Below, piece by piece: positions 43,810 through 52,393 of a stretch of DNA of 64,000 nt. This DNA is from Chitinophagales bacterium. Lineage in GTDB: Bacteria; Bacteroidota; Bacteroidia; Chitinophagales; JADIYW01. The number at the start of each line of letters is the position of its first letter. Position 1 is the stretch's first letter. The notes under the pieces are model-generated. The model did not search any database. It was not told where the DNA came from and saw only the letters and a program-made list of their open reading frames with translations. Both the position numbers and the translations under genes were made by a program. The stretch lies in the NCBI GenBank assembly GCA_023957215.1, contig JAMLHH010000008.1, positions 1-64,000 on the forward strand. The letters are read 5' to 3'.

Positions 43810-46314
43810 ATGTATAAGACACTCTTCATCATTCTCTTTTGTTGTTTGGCACAAAATACTTTTGCCCAAACATTTGAGTTGAAAGGTGTTATCAAGGATA
43901 AGTTCGGCGAGGCTGTTCCCGGTGTTTCTATTAAGACCATCCCCGAAAATCTTTCTCAAGCTACAATTTCCGATTTGGACGGTAATTACAAAATTATTAT
44001 TAAAGGTGAAAGCCGAAAATCGGTGGATGTGCAGTTTAAGCATCTGAGTTTTAAAGAAAAAACCATTCGGGTTTTGCCTTCTTTGGGTAAAAGACAAACT
44101 GCCAATATTATCTTGGAAGAAAGTTTGAGTGTTTTGGATTCGACAGATGTTTTGATACAACAAACACCTCATACAAAATCGGGTGAAATCAAGATAGATC
44201 CTGAAGATTTACTCATGTTGCCATCGGGTAGTGGTAATGCGGTGACAGATATTTTAAAAACATTGCCCGGGGTCGTTTCTAATAATGAGCTGACCTCACA
44301 ATATTCAGTAAAAGGTGGAAATTATGATGAGAATCTGATTTATGTCAATGATTTTGAGATTTATAGACCACAGCTTATTTCTAATAGTGAACAGGAAGGT
44401 TTGAGTTTCATCAATCCCGATTTGGTGCAAAATATCTCATTCAATGCGGGTGGATTTGAGGCAAAATACGGAGACAAGATGTCGAGTGTTTTAAATATAA
44501 GATATAAGCGACCGACAAAATTTGGAGGAAGTGCTACTGTAAGCCTTTTGGGAGCATCTGCCCATATTGAAGGTATTTCCAAAAACAAAAAGTTTACCTA
44601 TTTAGCCGGATTGAGATATAAAAGTAATGCCTATTTGCTCGGAAGTTTGGACAAAAAAGGTGAATATTCTCCAAGGTTTTTGGATATACAAACCAATTTT
44701 ATTTATAAAACGAGTAAAAAAACAGAACTCGAACTACTTTTAGGTTTGAGTAACAATAAATTTATTTTTATCCCCGCAACCCAATCAACCACTACCGGAG
44801 CTTTTAATCAGGTGATACGGTTGTCAGTCTTTTTTGATGGTAGAGAAAATTCCTATTTTGATAATAGAATGGGTGGATTGGCCTTTAAATTCCGTCCTAA
44901 TTCAAAGTCTATTTACAAGATAGTGAGTTCTGCGTGGACAATAGATGAAAGTGAAAATTTTGACATCACAGGAGAATATTTTTTAGATGAAATAGAATCT
45001 GACTTTGATAGTGAAAAATTTGGAGAGGTGAAAAAGAATCTTGGTATCGGTACTTTCCAAGATTGGAACAGAAACAACTTAAAAGGAACTATCTATAATG
45101 TAGGCGTTAGAAATACACATCTATTGAATAATCATACTTTGGATTGGGGAATTTCGTATCAGGGAGAAGTATTCCACGACAATATCAGCGAATGGACACG
45201 AATTGATTCAGCAGGATTTTCTATCCCTTACACCGGTCTCCATCCTGCTATCGTTGACAGATTAAAGTCAAAGATTGATATTTCGAGTAATAGATTACAG
45301 GCATATATACAAGATGAATGGCAAGTACTAAATGGAGCTAATAAACTTGTCATCAACGGAGGTCTGAGATTACATTATTGGGATATGAACAAGCAAGTGT
45401 TGGTGAGTCCGAGGGTGCAAGTTTTATTTAAACCCAATGTGAAAAATAATTTAACACTAAAAGCTTCCGGTGGTCTATATGCACAGCCGCCTTTGTATCG
45501 TGAGTTGCGAAATTTTGATGGCGAAATCAATCCCGAAGTCCGGGCGCAGAAGGCATATCAATTTGTACTCGGTTCTGAATTAGATTTTAAGATGTGGGAA
45601 AGGAATTTTAAGTTGACTTCCGAAGCATATTACAAGTATTTGGTGGATATTGTTCCTTATCAAATAGAAGATGTCAGAATCAGGTATTTTGCGCAAAATA
45701 ATGCCAAAGGTTACTCTACAGGTCTGGGTATCAGACTATTTGGAGAGTTTGTAAAAGGAACAGATTCGTGGATCAGCCTAAGTTTTATGAAGACTGCCGA
45801 AGATATTTTGGATGACTTTTATTACAAATATCTAAATGCACAAGGAGAAGTGATTACTACACAGACTTCAGATAAAATTGTGACTGACAGCGTGAGAATC
45901 GAACCGGGTTATATCAGACGACCGACTGACCAACGATTTAATATGAGTATCTTTTTCCAAGATTATTTGGTGAAAAACAAAAGTTTTAAAATGCATCTTC
46001 AATTGCATATAGGAACGGGTCTGCCTTATGGTCTGCCAGATAGAAAGAGATATAACGATATTCTAAAAATGCCTCCATACCGAAGAGTAGATATCGGATT
46101 TTCATATCTAATTTTGGATGGTGAAAAGCAAAAGAAAAATAACTTTTTCAGAAGTTTTGATAAAATTTGGTTGAGTGCGGAAGTTCTTAATCTTTTGGGT
46201 GTCCAAAATACACTTTCTTACAGATGGGTGAAAGATGTCCAAAACAATGTCTGGCCACTTCCCAACTATCTCACTTCCCGAAGAATCAATTTAAAGCTCT
46301 ATGTCAGTTTTTAA
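43810..46314 (+). CDS. TonB-dependent receptor with carboxypeptidase-regulatory domain (second)
   Basis: An 834-residue outer-membrane receptor. Signal peptide at about 1-19 (ending FAQ), carboxypeptidase-regulatory-like domain at about 20-110 (LKGVIKDKFGEAVPGVSI), then the plug with DILKTLPGVVSNNELTSQYS and VKGGNYDENLIYVNDFEIYR, and a barrel ending LYVSF. It is only distantly like the other receptor in the window, and again has no SusD neighbour. Ligand unknown. Preceded closely by rpe, which probably reflects read-through rather than shared function. Confidence 0.9.
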   Translation: MYKTLFIILFCCLAQNTFAQTFELKGVIKDKFGEAVPGVSIKTIPENLSQATISDLDGNYKIIIKGESRKSVDVQFKHLSFKEKTIRVLPSLGKRQTANIILEESLSVLDSTDVLIQQTPHTKSGEIKIDPEDLLMLPSGSGNAVTDILKTLPGVVSNNELTSQYSVKGGNYDENLIYVNDFEIYRPQLISNSEQEGLSFINPDLVQNISFNAGGFEAKYGDKMSSVLNIRYKRPTKFGGSATVSLLGASAHIEGISKNKKFTYLAGLRYKSNAYLLGSLDKKGEYSPRFLDIQTNFIYKTSKKTELELLLGLSNNKFIFIPATQSTTTGAFNQVIRLSVFFDGRENSYFDNRMGGLAFKFRPNSKSIYKIVSSAWTIDESENFDITGEYFLDEIESDFDSEKFGEVKKNLGIGTFQDWNRNNLKGTIYNVGVRNTHLLNNHTLDWGISYQGEVFHDNISEWTRIDSAGFSIPYTGLHPAIVDRLKSKIDISSNRLQAYIQDEWQVLNGANKLVINGGLRLHYWDMNKQVLVSPRVQVLFKPNVKNNLTLKASGGLYAQPPLYRELRNFDGEINPEVRAQKAYQFVLGSELDFKMWERNFKLTSEAYYKYLVDIVPYQIEDVRIRYFAQNNAKGYSTGLGIRLFGEFVKGTDSWISLSFMKTAEDILDDFYYKYLNAQGEVITTQTSDKIVTDSVRIEPGYIRRPTDQRFNMSIFFQDYLVKNKSFKMHLQLHIGTGLPYGLPDRKRYNDILKMPPYRRVDIGFSYLILDGEKQKKNNFFRSFDKIWLSAEVLNLLGVQNTLSYRWVKDVQNNVWPLPNYLTSRRINLKLYVSF

Positions 46315-46369
46315 AAATAGTGAATGCTTTTGTATCCATTGATAATTTAGGTTTTATAAAAAATAAGAT

Positions 46370-46377
46370 TAAATTTG
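46370..46377 (+). promoter_or_regulatory. -7 promoter element of the glycosyltransferase pair
   Basis: TAAATTTG matches TAnnTTTG, 31 nt upstream of ATG 46409. The nearest TTG upstream is 28 nt away, longer than usual. Confidence 0.4.
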
Positions 46378-46408
46378 CACACTTAATATTTAATGATAAC
46401 TAAAAGCA

Positions 46409-47143
46409 ATGTACCTATATAAAGATTGGGCTGCTGTGATCCCCATGGCAAATGAAGAAGCGGACTTTATTCCTTTTGTAGAACTACTTGATGACGTTTT
46501 AAATGCCATAGGTTTTGGTAAAATTTATTTTGTTATAGACAATGTTTCTAAAGATCAAACATTGGAATTGGCAAGAGAATTAGAGCAAAGAGATAATCGT
46601 TTCGAAGTGGTGTGGGCACCACAAAATAGGAGTGTTGTGGATGCATATCTCAATGGCTTCAGACATGCTTATGACAAGGGACACCAGTTAATCATAGAAA
46701 TGGATGCCGGTCTGTCACACGACCCGAGAGCACTCCCTATGTTTTTAAGAGTTTTAAACGAAGGAAATGAATGTGCATTTGGAAGTAGGTTTATCAACGG
46801 TGGTTCTATGGGGGATTCTCCATTCAAAAGACGTACACTCTCTAAGACCGGTACGATTTTGGCAAATTTGCTTCTTGGTACAAAGCTAAAAGATATGACC
46901 TCCGGATTTCAAGGTTTTCATAGAGATGTTATAAAGGGAATATTGGATTACCGCTTATTGTCAAAAGCTCATTTTTATCAAACAGAACTCAGATATTTAT
47001 TGAGAAAGAGAAGAATTTGTGAAGTTCCTATTCACTATAAAGCACCTTCTCCGAGGGTCTCCCAATCGGCCATTAAAAATGCCAACCAAACTTTGCTACA
47101 TTACTTTATTGAAAGATTAAAAGGAAATTCACCAACAATTTAA
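46409..47143 (+). CDS. Family 2 glycosyltransferase (dolichol-phosphate-mannose-synthase-like)
   Basis: A 244-residue GT-A fold transferase without membrane spans. The nucleotide-sugar site is WAAVIPMANEEADF at the N-terminus. The family usually has DDGSxD next; here it reads FVIDNVSKDQT. The metal-binding DxD equivalent is IIEMDAGLSHDP, followed by AFGSRFINGG and MTSGFQGFHRDV. These motifs are typical for DPM1-like GT2 enzymes that move a sugar onto a lipid phosphate. The STELLO-like gene follows after 8 nt and is probably in the same operon, so both may build one glycan. Sugar and acceptor are unknown. Confidence 0.85.
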   Translation: MYLYKDWAAVIPMANEEADFIPFVELLDDVLNAIGFGKIYFVIDNVSKDQTLELARELEQRDNRFEVVWAPQNRSVVDAYLNGFRHAYDKGHQLIIEMDAGLSHDPRALPMFLRVLNEGNECAFGSRFINGGSMGDSPFKRRTLSKTGTILANLLLGTKLKDMTSGFQGFHRDVIKGILDYRLLSKAHFYQTELRYLLRKRRICEVPIHYKAPSPRVSQSAIKNANQTLLHYFIERLKGNSPTI

Positions 47144-47151
47144 AAATAGAT

Positions 47152-48162
47152 ATGACAAAAAGGGCACTTATTATTACTTCTATTGCATCAGATTCTATGG
47201 AATCGTTAAATACTTATGCCAAAGAATGTAAGGATAGAGATATTGATTTTATTGTAATTGGAGATACAAAATCTCCAAAAGAATTTTATATTGACAATTG
47301 TGATTTTTGGTCAGTAGATAGACAATTAGAATTGAAATCAGAGTTTGCCCAACTATGTCCTACCAGACATTATGCGAGAAAAAATATTGGTTATATCGTA
47401 GCCATGATGAATGGTAGTAGTGAATTGGTGGAGACGGATGATGATAATTTACCACGCGAGGAATTTTGGCAGTTTAAAGAAAGAACTGTTCATGCAAAAG
47501 ATATCAAAGAACAAGGTTGGGTCAACGTATATGACTATTTTTCCGATGACTTTATCTGGCCACGCGGTTTGCCTTTAAATGAGTTGCAAAAACAATTACC
47601 TGCACTGACTACATTTGAACAAAAAAATATAGATTGTCCTATCCAACAGGGATTGGCGGATGAAAATCCGGATGTAGATGCCGTCTTTAGATTGGCTTTC
47701 AAACTACCTTTAAATTTTAAAAAGGTAGGAAATATTGCATTGGGCAATAATGCATGGTGTCCTTTTAATAGTCAAAATACCCATTGGTTTAAAGATGCAT
47801 TTCCATTGATGTACTTACCTGCATATTGTAGTTTTAGAATGACTGATATTTGGAGAAGTTTTGTGGCACAACGTATCGCTTGGGAAAACGGTTGGAGTAT
47901 CTTATTCCATGATGCAACAGTCTGGCAGGAGAGAAATGATCACGATTTGATGAAAGATTTTGAAGATGAAATTCCGGGCTACCTCAATAACACCAAAATC
48001 TGTCAAGGTCTTGCAAAATTGGATTTAAAAGGTGGACGTGAAAACATACTTGACGACTTAGTCACCTGCTACGAATTTTTGACTGAAAGTGGTTTTGTGG
48101 GCAAAGAAGAAATGCCTCTTGTCAAAGCTTGGGTCAATGACTTGGGCAAGTATTGGAAATAA
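47152..48162 (+). CDS. STELLO-like glycosyltransferase
   Basis: A 336-residue soluble protein. I recognise the STELLO pattern (Pfam STELLO, formerly DUF288): start TKRALIITSIAS, then PTRHYARKNIGYIVAMMNG, an aspartate cluster LVETDDDNLPREEFW (D96-D98, candidate metal/nucleotide-sugar site), WVNVYDYFSDDFIWPRGLPL and FRLAFKLPL. STELLO1/2 in Arabidopsis are Golgi glycosyltransferase-like proteins that assist cellulose synthase assembly; bacterial and animal relatives are little studied. There is no signal peptide or membrane span, so a cytosolic place is likely. Co-transcribed with a GT2 gene 8 nt upstream. The activity is inferred from the fold family only. Confidence 0.78.
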   Translation: MTKRALIITSIASDSMESLNTYAKECKDRDIDFIVIGDTKSPKEFYIDNCDFWSVDRQLELKSEFAQLCPTRHYARKNIGYIVAMMNGSSELVETDDDNLPREEFWQFKERTVHAKDIKEQGWVNVYDYFSDDFIWPRGLPLNELQKQLPALTTFEQKNIDCPIQQGLADENPDVDAVFRLAFKLPLNFKKVGNIALGNNAWCPFNSQNTHWFKDAFPLMYLPAYCSFRMTDIWRSFVAQRIAWENGWSILFHDATVWQERNDHDLMKDFEDEIPGYLNNTKICQGLAKLDLKGGRENILDDLVTCYEFLTESGFVGKEEMPLVKAWVNDLGKYWK

Positions 48163-48176
48163 CAATTCGCTTCTTA

Positions 48177-48872
48177 CTATAGAACGACTAACTTGAAACC
48201 TACTCCGTGTACGTTTTGAATTTCTATTTTGGTATCCGATTTGAGATATTTTCTTAGCTTGGTAATATACACATCCATACTTCTACCGGCAAAGTAACTA
48301 TCATCATTCCAAATGGCTTTTAATACTTCTTCCCTTTTGACGGGTTGGTTTACATAACGTGCAAGATACTCTAATAGCGCAGCTTCTTTTTTAGTCAGAC
48401 TATTGCTTTCTCCATCTTTGTATACAAGTTTTAACTCCGGAGCGACCAAGGTAAAATCGCCAATCTGATATTCATTGCTCAGAGGTGGAGTATTTTTACT
48501 TTGGACTGATTTTCTGTTGAGTACGGCATCTATTCTCATAAAAAGCTCTTCCAAATCAAAGGGTTTTGTGATATAATCATCGGCACCGGCTTTAAAACCC
48601 CTTGCTTTATCTTCTAACATTTCTCTGGCCGTCATAAAGATAATAGGTGTATCGACACCTCTTTTTCTTATTTCTTCTGCAAGTGTAAAGCCATCTTTTT
48701 TGGGTAGCATGACATCTAAGAGCAAAATGTCAAAAGCTTCAGATTTAATGGTCTCATCCGCACTTTGCCCATCTCTACATAGCTTGACGAAATCACCTCT
48801 CTCTTCAAGATTATCTTTTACGATAAAGCTTAAATTCAAATCATCTTCAACGAGTAAAATTTTCCTTCTCAT
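48177..48872 (-). CDS. OmpR-family response regulator
   Basis: A 231-residue two-component regulator. The receiver domain starts KILLVEDDLNLSF with acidic residues E9-D11, has phospho-acceptor D53 in DILLLDVMLPK, the switch Thr in IFMTARE, and K in ADDYITKPF. The C-terminal winged helix (about 130-231) contains LTKKEAALLEYLARYVNQP and GRSMDVYITKLRKYL, which bind DNA. It is 2 nt downstream of the kinase gene, so they form one operon and a cognate pair. This arrangement resembles RprY/RprX of Bacteroides. Targets unknown. Confidence 0.93.
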   Translation of the reverse strand: MRRKILLVEDDLNLSFIVKDNLEERGDFVKLCRDGQSADETIKSEAFDILLLDVMLPKKDGFTLAEEIRKRGVDTPIIFMTAREMLEDKARGFKAGADDYITKPFDLEELFMRIDAVLNRKSVQSKNTPPLSNEYQIGDFTLVAPELKLVYKDGESNSLTKKEAALLEYLARYVNQPVKREEVLKAIWNDDSYFAGRSMDVYITKLRKYLKSDTKIEIQNVHGVGFKLVVL

Positions 48873-48874
48873 AT

Positions 48875-50137
48875 TTATTCTTTTAGTGGTAATGTTATAA
48901 AAAATGTTGTTCCATGTCCAAGTTTACTTTTAAGAGAAATAGAGCCTCTATGCAATTTTAGCATATTTCTCACATAAAACAAACCTATTCCAAAACCTTT
49001 TATATCGTGACGGTCTCCACTACTGACCCGATAAAATTTATTGAAGATTTGCTCACTATCCTCAGTAGAAATACCTTTCCCGTTATCTTGTATTGCGATT
49101 TGTATTTGATGTCCTTTGTTTTTTGTACTAATCATGATTTCGGGTGTTTTGTCGCAATATTTGATAGCATTGTCAAGTAAGTTAAACAAAATATTGGTTA
49201 TGTGTACTTTGTCACCATTAATTATGGAATCTACGGCTTCCAATTGTGTGGAAATTTTACCTCCGATTTCATGTATTCTGACAAATACATTTTTTACATT
49301 CTGAATAATTACGTCGTGAATATCGAAGGCCTCAATCGTCAGTTTTATATTTTTTGAATCAATCTGAGCAGTCCTTAAAATCAGCTCCACTTGACTTTTA
49401 AGACGATTATTCTCCTCATTGATGATACTTGCATAATGATTGATTTTTTGTGGAAATTCTGAAATATTCTCTCTCATCAATACTTCTGATGCCATACCGA
49501 TGGATGCAATCGGTGTCTTAAATTCATGGGTCATGTTATTGATAAAATCGTTTTTGATGGTTTCTATTTTTTTCTGATTGAGAATAGTCAAGATGGAAAA
49601 ACCGAAAAAGAATAAGATAATCACCAATATGACTGATGACAAAGCAATAATGTTCCAATCATCTCTCAAATAGGGCTTTTTATTAGGGAAGAATATTCCG
49701 ATATAAAAATTATCTTTTGTCGGCTGGCGAAGGCTGATTTGCTCTATCTTCTGAATATCCAATTTGGGAATAAATTTGCCAAAGAGTAAAGAATCGGTGT
49801 TGCAATCATATAAAGCATACTCAAAAGGATCTTGTAAATCTTGATTTCTAAACTCTGTTATCAGATATTCTTCTAAGTGCTTGACTGTCACCTTATCCGA
49901 AAAATCTAAGGTGTAATAGTTGGCACCTGTTCTATTGAGCTCATCTAATCCGATTGGAGTTTTTGAATTTGCAATTAATTTGTTGGCAACGGAATTTAGT
50001 GCAACATGTACTCTATGATTAAATTGGTCATCTTTTAAATTCAGCGACTTTTTTATCCAAAATAACTGCAATGCAATGATACAAATTACTGATAATACAG
50101 CTAAAACAACCAAAGTTCTCAGGGCGGCTCTATTCAT
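48875..50137 (-). CDS. Sensor histidine kinase, partner of the OmpR-family regulator
   Basis: A 420-residue membrane kinase. One span at about 7-27, a periplasmic sensor domain of about 140 residues, a second span at about 165-187 (IIALSSVILVIILFFFGF), and then the cytosolic core. HisKA contains H204 in NNMTHEFKTPIASIGMAS; the ATPase domain has LFNLLDNAIKYC (N box), QDNGKGIS (G1), FGIGLFYVRNM (G2) and SKLGHGTTFFITLP. No HAMP domain is obvious between the second span and HisKA. Likely signals through the regulator encoded 2 nt downstream. Ligand unknown. Confidence 0.92.
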   Translation of the reverse strand: MNRAALRTLVVLAVLSVICIIALQLFWIKKSLNLKDDQFNHRVHVALNSVANKLIANSKTPIGLDELNRTGANYYTLDFSDKVTVKHLEEYLITEFRNQDLQDPFEYALYDCNTDSLLFGKFIPKLDIQKIEQISLRQPTKDNFYIGIFFPNKKPYLRDDWNIIALSSVILVIILFFFGFSILTILNQKKIETIKNDFINNMTHEFKTPIASIGMASEVLMRENISEFPQKINHYASIINEENNRLKSQVELILRTAQIDSKNIKLTIEAFDIHDVIIQNVKNVFVRIHEIGGKISTQLEAVDSIINGDKVHITNILFNLLDNAIKYCDKTPEIMISTKNKGHQIQIAIQDNGKGISTEDSEQIFNKFYRVSSGDRHDIKGFGIGLFYVRNMLKLHRGSISLKSKLGHGTTFFITLPLKE

Positions 50138-50179
50138 TTTTTAAGAACTTGGTGTATAAAATGGTTTGAAGAGTACAAA

Positions 50180-50590
50180 TTACATCTTTTCAAAATTTGT
50201 CCTGAGGAATCTAAATGCCAAAGTGACAAAAATAAACATGATGAAGAATAAAACATTCAGACTGACTATATTCTCAAAATAAGGTATCTCTTCTATGGGA
50301 TGTTTAAAGACCTCTCTCGGGAAAAAGACACTTATTTCATAGAAAATAAAAAACAAAACTGCCACGGATACATAATAAATAGGAATATTCGCATTTGTAA
50401 ATCCTCCTATTGTCAAGGCTATCACACCAAACGAAAATAGCAATGCCTGAAAAATTGCCCAACTCGTTTCCGAATCATATTTAAAAATAAAACTGAGTCC
50501 AATCGCAACAATATTGAGCACTAAAAAAAATACAGCGACTGACAATAAGCTGAATTTACCTTTATATAAGGGTTGAATTTTATTTTCCAT
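50180..50590 (-). CDS. Small four-helix membrane protein of unknown function
   Basis: A 136-residue protein with four predicted membrane helices (about 13-35, 45-62, 70-88 and 108-126) and a short basic start. I recognise no family and see no catalytic residues. It lies 42 nt upstream of the sensor kinase gene in the same direction, so it could be co-transcribed with the two-component system and act as an accessory, but this rests on position only. Codon use looks normal. Confidence 0.65.
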   Translation of the reverse strand: MENKIQPLYKGKFSLLSVAVFFLVLNIVAIGLSFIFKYDSETSWAIFQALLFSFGVIALTIGGFTNANIPIYYVSVAVLFFIFYEISVFFPREVFKHPIEEIPYFENIVSLNVLFFIMFIFVTLAFRFLRTNFEKM

Positions 50591-50614
50591 ACTACTAAAG
50601 TACTACTTTTGAAT

Positions 50615-50622
50615 TAAATTTG
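50615..50622 (+). promoter_or_regulatory. -7 promoter element of mazG-galTK, 5 nt from the start codon
   Basis: TAAATTTG matches TAnnTTTG and is followed after 5 nt by ATG 50628, predicting a leaderless message. A second, overlapping candidate TACTTTTG (50604-50611) would give a leader of about 10 nt. No -33 TTG seen for either. Confidence 0.45.
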
Positions 50623-50627
50623 CCAAT

Positions 50628-51410
50628 ATGGATGAAAGATTAAAAGCTTTTGAAAGATTGCTGAATATAATGGATGATTTGAGAGAAAAATGTCCGTGGG
50701 ACAAAAAACAGACCATCAATTCTTTAAGTCCATTGACGATAGAAGAAACTTATGAGTTATGCGATGCCATTATAGAAAAAAATGACAAAGCTATTCAGGA
50801 GGAGCTGGGTGACTTGATGTTGCATTTGGTTTTTTATAGTAAGATTGCTTCCGAAGAAAATAAATTTGATATCACGGACGTTTTAAATACGGTCTGTGAA
50901 AAATTAATTTTCAGACATCCACATATTTACGGTGATGTAAAAGTTGAAACAGATGAGGAAGTCAAACAAAATTGGGAAAAACTAAAGCTGAAAAAAGGGA
51001 AAAAATCTATTTTGGAAGGTGTGCCTTCAAGTTTGCCATCCGTCGTGAAAGCACAGCGAGTACAAAGTAAAGCAAGCGCCGTCGGTTTTGATTGGGAAAA
51101 TGCACAACAGGCTTTTCCAAAGATGAGGGAGGAAATGGACGAACTACAAGAGGCAATAGGAGAAAACGATTTTTCACATATAGAAGAAGAAGCCGGAGAT
51201 TTATTGTTTGCGGTCATCAATTATACCCGTCATTTGGGTGTAGATGCAGAAAGAGCTTTAGAGCTGACGAATAAAAAGTTTATCAAACGATTTCAGAAAA
51301 TGGAAGAATATGCTCGTACTGCAAATAAAAATATCGCAGATGTAGGTTTTGAGCAACAAGAAGCTTGGTATCAGGCTGCGCGAAAAGAATTAAAACAAAA
51401 AAATGATTAA
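50628..51410 (+). CDS. mazG: Nucleoside triphosphate pyrophosphohydrolase MazG
   Basis: MazG hydrolyses (d)NTPs to the monophosphate and pyrophosphate and is linked to clearing of abnormal nucleotides and starvation signalling. The 260-residue protein has two MazG modules. The first carries LREKCPWDKKQTINSLSP, then EETYELCDAI and EELGDLMLHLVFYSKIA. The second contains VGFDWENAQQAF and the metal-binding EEMDELQEAI and EEEAGDLLFAVINY. This is the normal arrangement of long MazG. Its stop codon overlaps the galT start by one base, so it is translated with galT and galK. Confidence 0.94.
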   Translation: MDERLKAFERLLNIMDDLREKCPWDKKQTINSLSPLTIEETYELCDAIIEKNDKAIQEELGDLMLHLVFYSKIASEENKFDITDVLNTVCEKLIFRHPHIYGDVKVETDEEVKQNWEKLKLKKGKKSILEGVPSSLPSVVKAQRVQSKASAVGFDWENAQQAFPKMREEMDELQEAIGENDFSHIEEEAGDLLFAVINYTRHLGVDAERALELTNKKFIKRFQKMEEYARTANKNIADVGFEQQEAWYQAARKELKQKND

Positions 51411-52393
51411 TGGCCGAACTCCGATGGAATCCACTGTTGGGAACTTGGACTATCGTAGCTGCCAAAAGACAGCAACGTCCTAATCTGAAAGAAGACTATT
51501 GTCCGTTTTGCCCCAAAGACAATCCGGCATTGCCTAAAAATTATGAAGTGTTTATGTATCCCAATGATTTTCCTGCCTTGTCTGACGGCTACAATGGAAG
51601 TCTTGGTATTATAGAAGATGGTTTTTATCAGAAAGCAAGCGCCAAAGGAAATTGTGAAGTCATTTTATATTCATCTGACCATCATTTGCAATTGCACCAG
51701 CTTTCAGATACACATATTGAAAAACTCATGCAGCTATGGAAAGAAAGATTTAGCTTTTACAAACAAAAAAAACTGATACAATACGTATTTGAATTTGAAA
51801 ATCGCGGCAAAGAGGTGGGTGTTACCATGTATCATCCACATGGTCAATTGTATGCTTTTCCATACGTTCCACAAAAAATAGAACAAGAACTTTCACAGTC
51901 TGAAAAGTATTTTCAAGAAAAAGGTACTCACCTTTTTGATGAGATGATAAAAGCAGAAAAATCAGACGGCAGACGTATCATATTTGAGACAGCAAATTTT
52001 ATTGTTTTTTTACCCTATTTTACAGATTATCCTTATGGAATTTTTATAGTCAGTAAAATTCCTATTCTTTTTATTGATGAATTAAACACTTCTCAACTTG
52101 CGGAGTTAGGGAAAGTGATACGTGATGTCTGTGGAATGTTTGACAATTTGTATGGTCAAACTTTTCCGTACATGATGTGTATGCATCAGGGTGTGATAAA
52201 CAATGTAAAATGGGCAGACCAGAAAGATTTTTATCGTTTTCATATAGAATATTATCCACCTTTAAGAGCTAAAGGAGTTGTCAAATACTACGCTTCAGCA
52301 GAGACAGGAGCTTGGGCAGCCACAAATCCCAGATTAGTGGAAGAAACAGCATTAGAATTAAAAACAGCATTAGAAAAATATAGGTCAAAGTGA
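51410..52393 (+). CDS. galT: Galactose-1-phosphate uridylyltransferase
   Basis: GalT moves UMP from UDP-glucose to galactose 1-phosphate in the Leloir pathway. The 327-residue HIT-superfamily protein has RWNPLLGTWTIVAAKRQQRP, a possible zinc-binding CPFCPKDNP, and FENRGKEVGVTMYHPHGQ with the nucleophile H144 (second His of HPHGQ). The C-terminal half repeats the HIT-like fold. Somewhat shorter than E. coli GalT (about 348). It overlaps mazG by one base and galK by 4 bases (GTGA), so the three are translationally coupled. Confidence 0.92.
   Translation: MAELRWNPLLGTWTIVAAKRQQRPNLKEDYCPFCPKDNPALPKNYEVFMYPNDFPALSDGYNGSLGIIEDGFYQKASAKGNCEVILYSSDHHLQLHQLSDTHIEKLMQLWKERFSFYKQKKLIQYVFEFENRGKEVGVTMYHPHGQLYAFPYVPQKIEQELSQSEKYFQEKGTHLFDEMIKAEKSDGRRIIFETANFIVFLPYFTDYPYGIFIVSKIPILFIDELNTSQLAELGKVIRDVCGMFDNLYGQTFPYMMCMHQGVINNVKWADQKDFYRFHIEYYPPLRAKGVVKYYASAETGAWAATNPRLVEETALELKTALEKYRSK

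Noticed and set aside
43801-44172. 123-codon open frame opposite the second TonB-dependent receptor
   Set aside because: Lies wholly over the signal peptide and regulatory domain of the receptor; no supporting signals.
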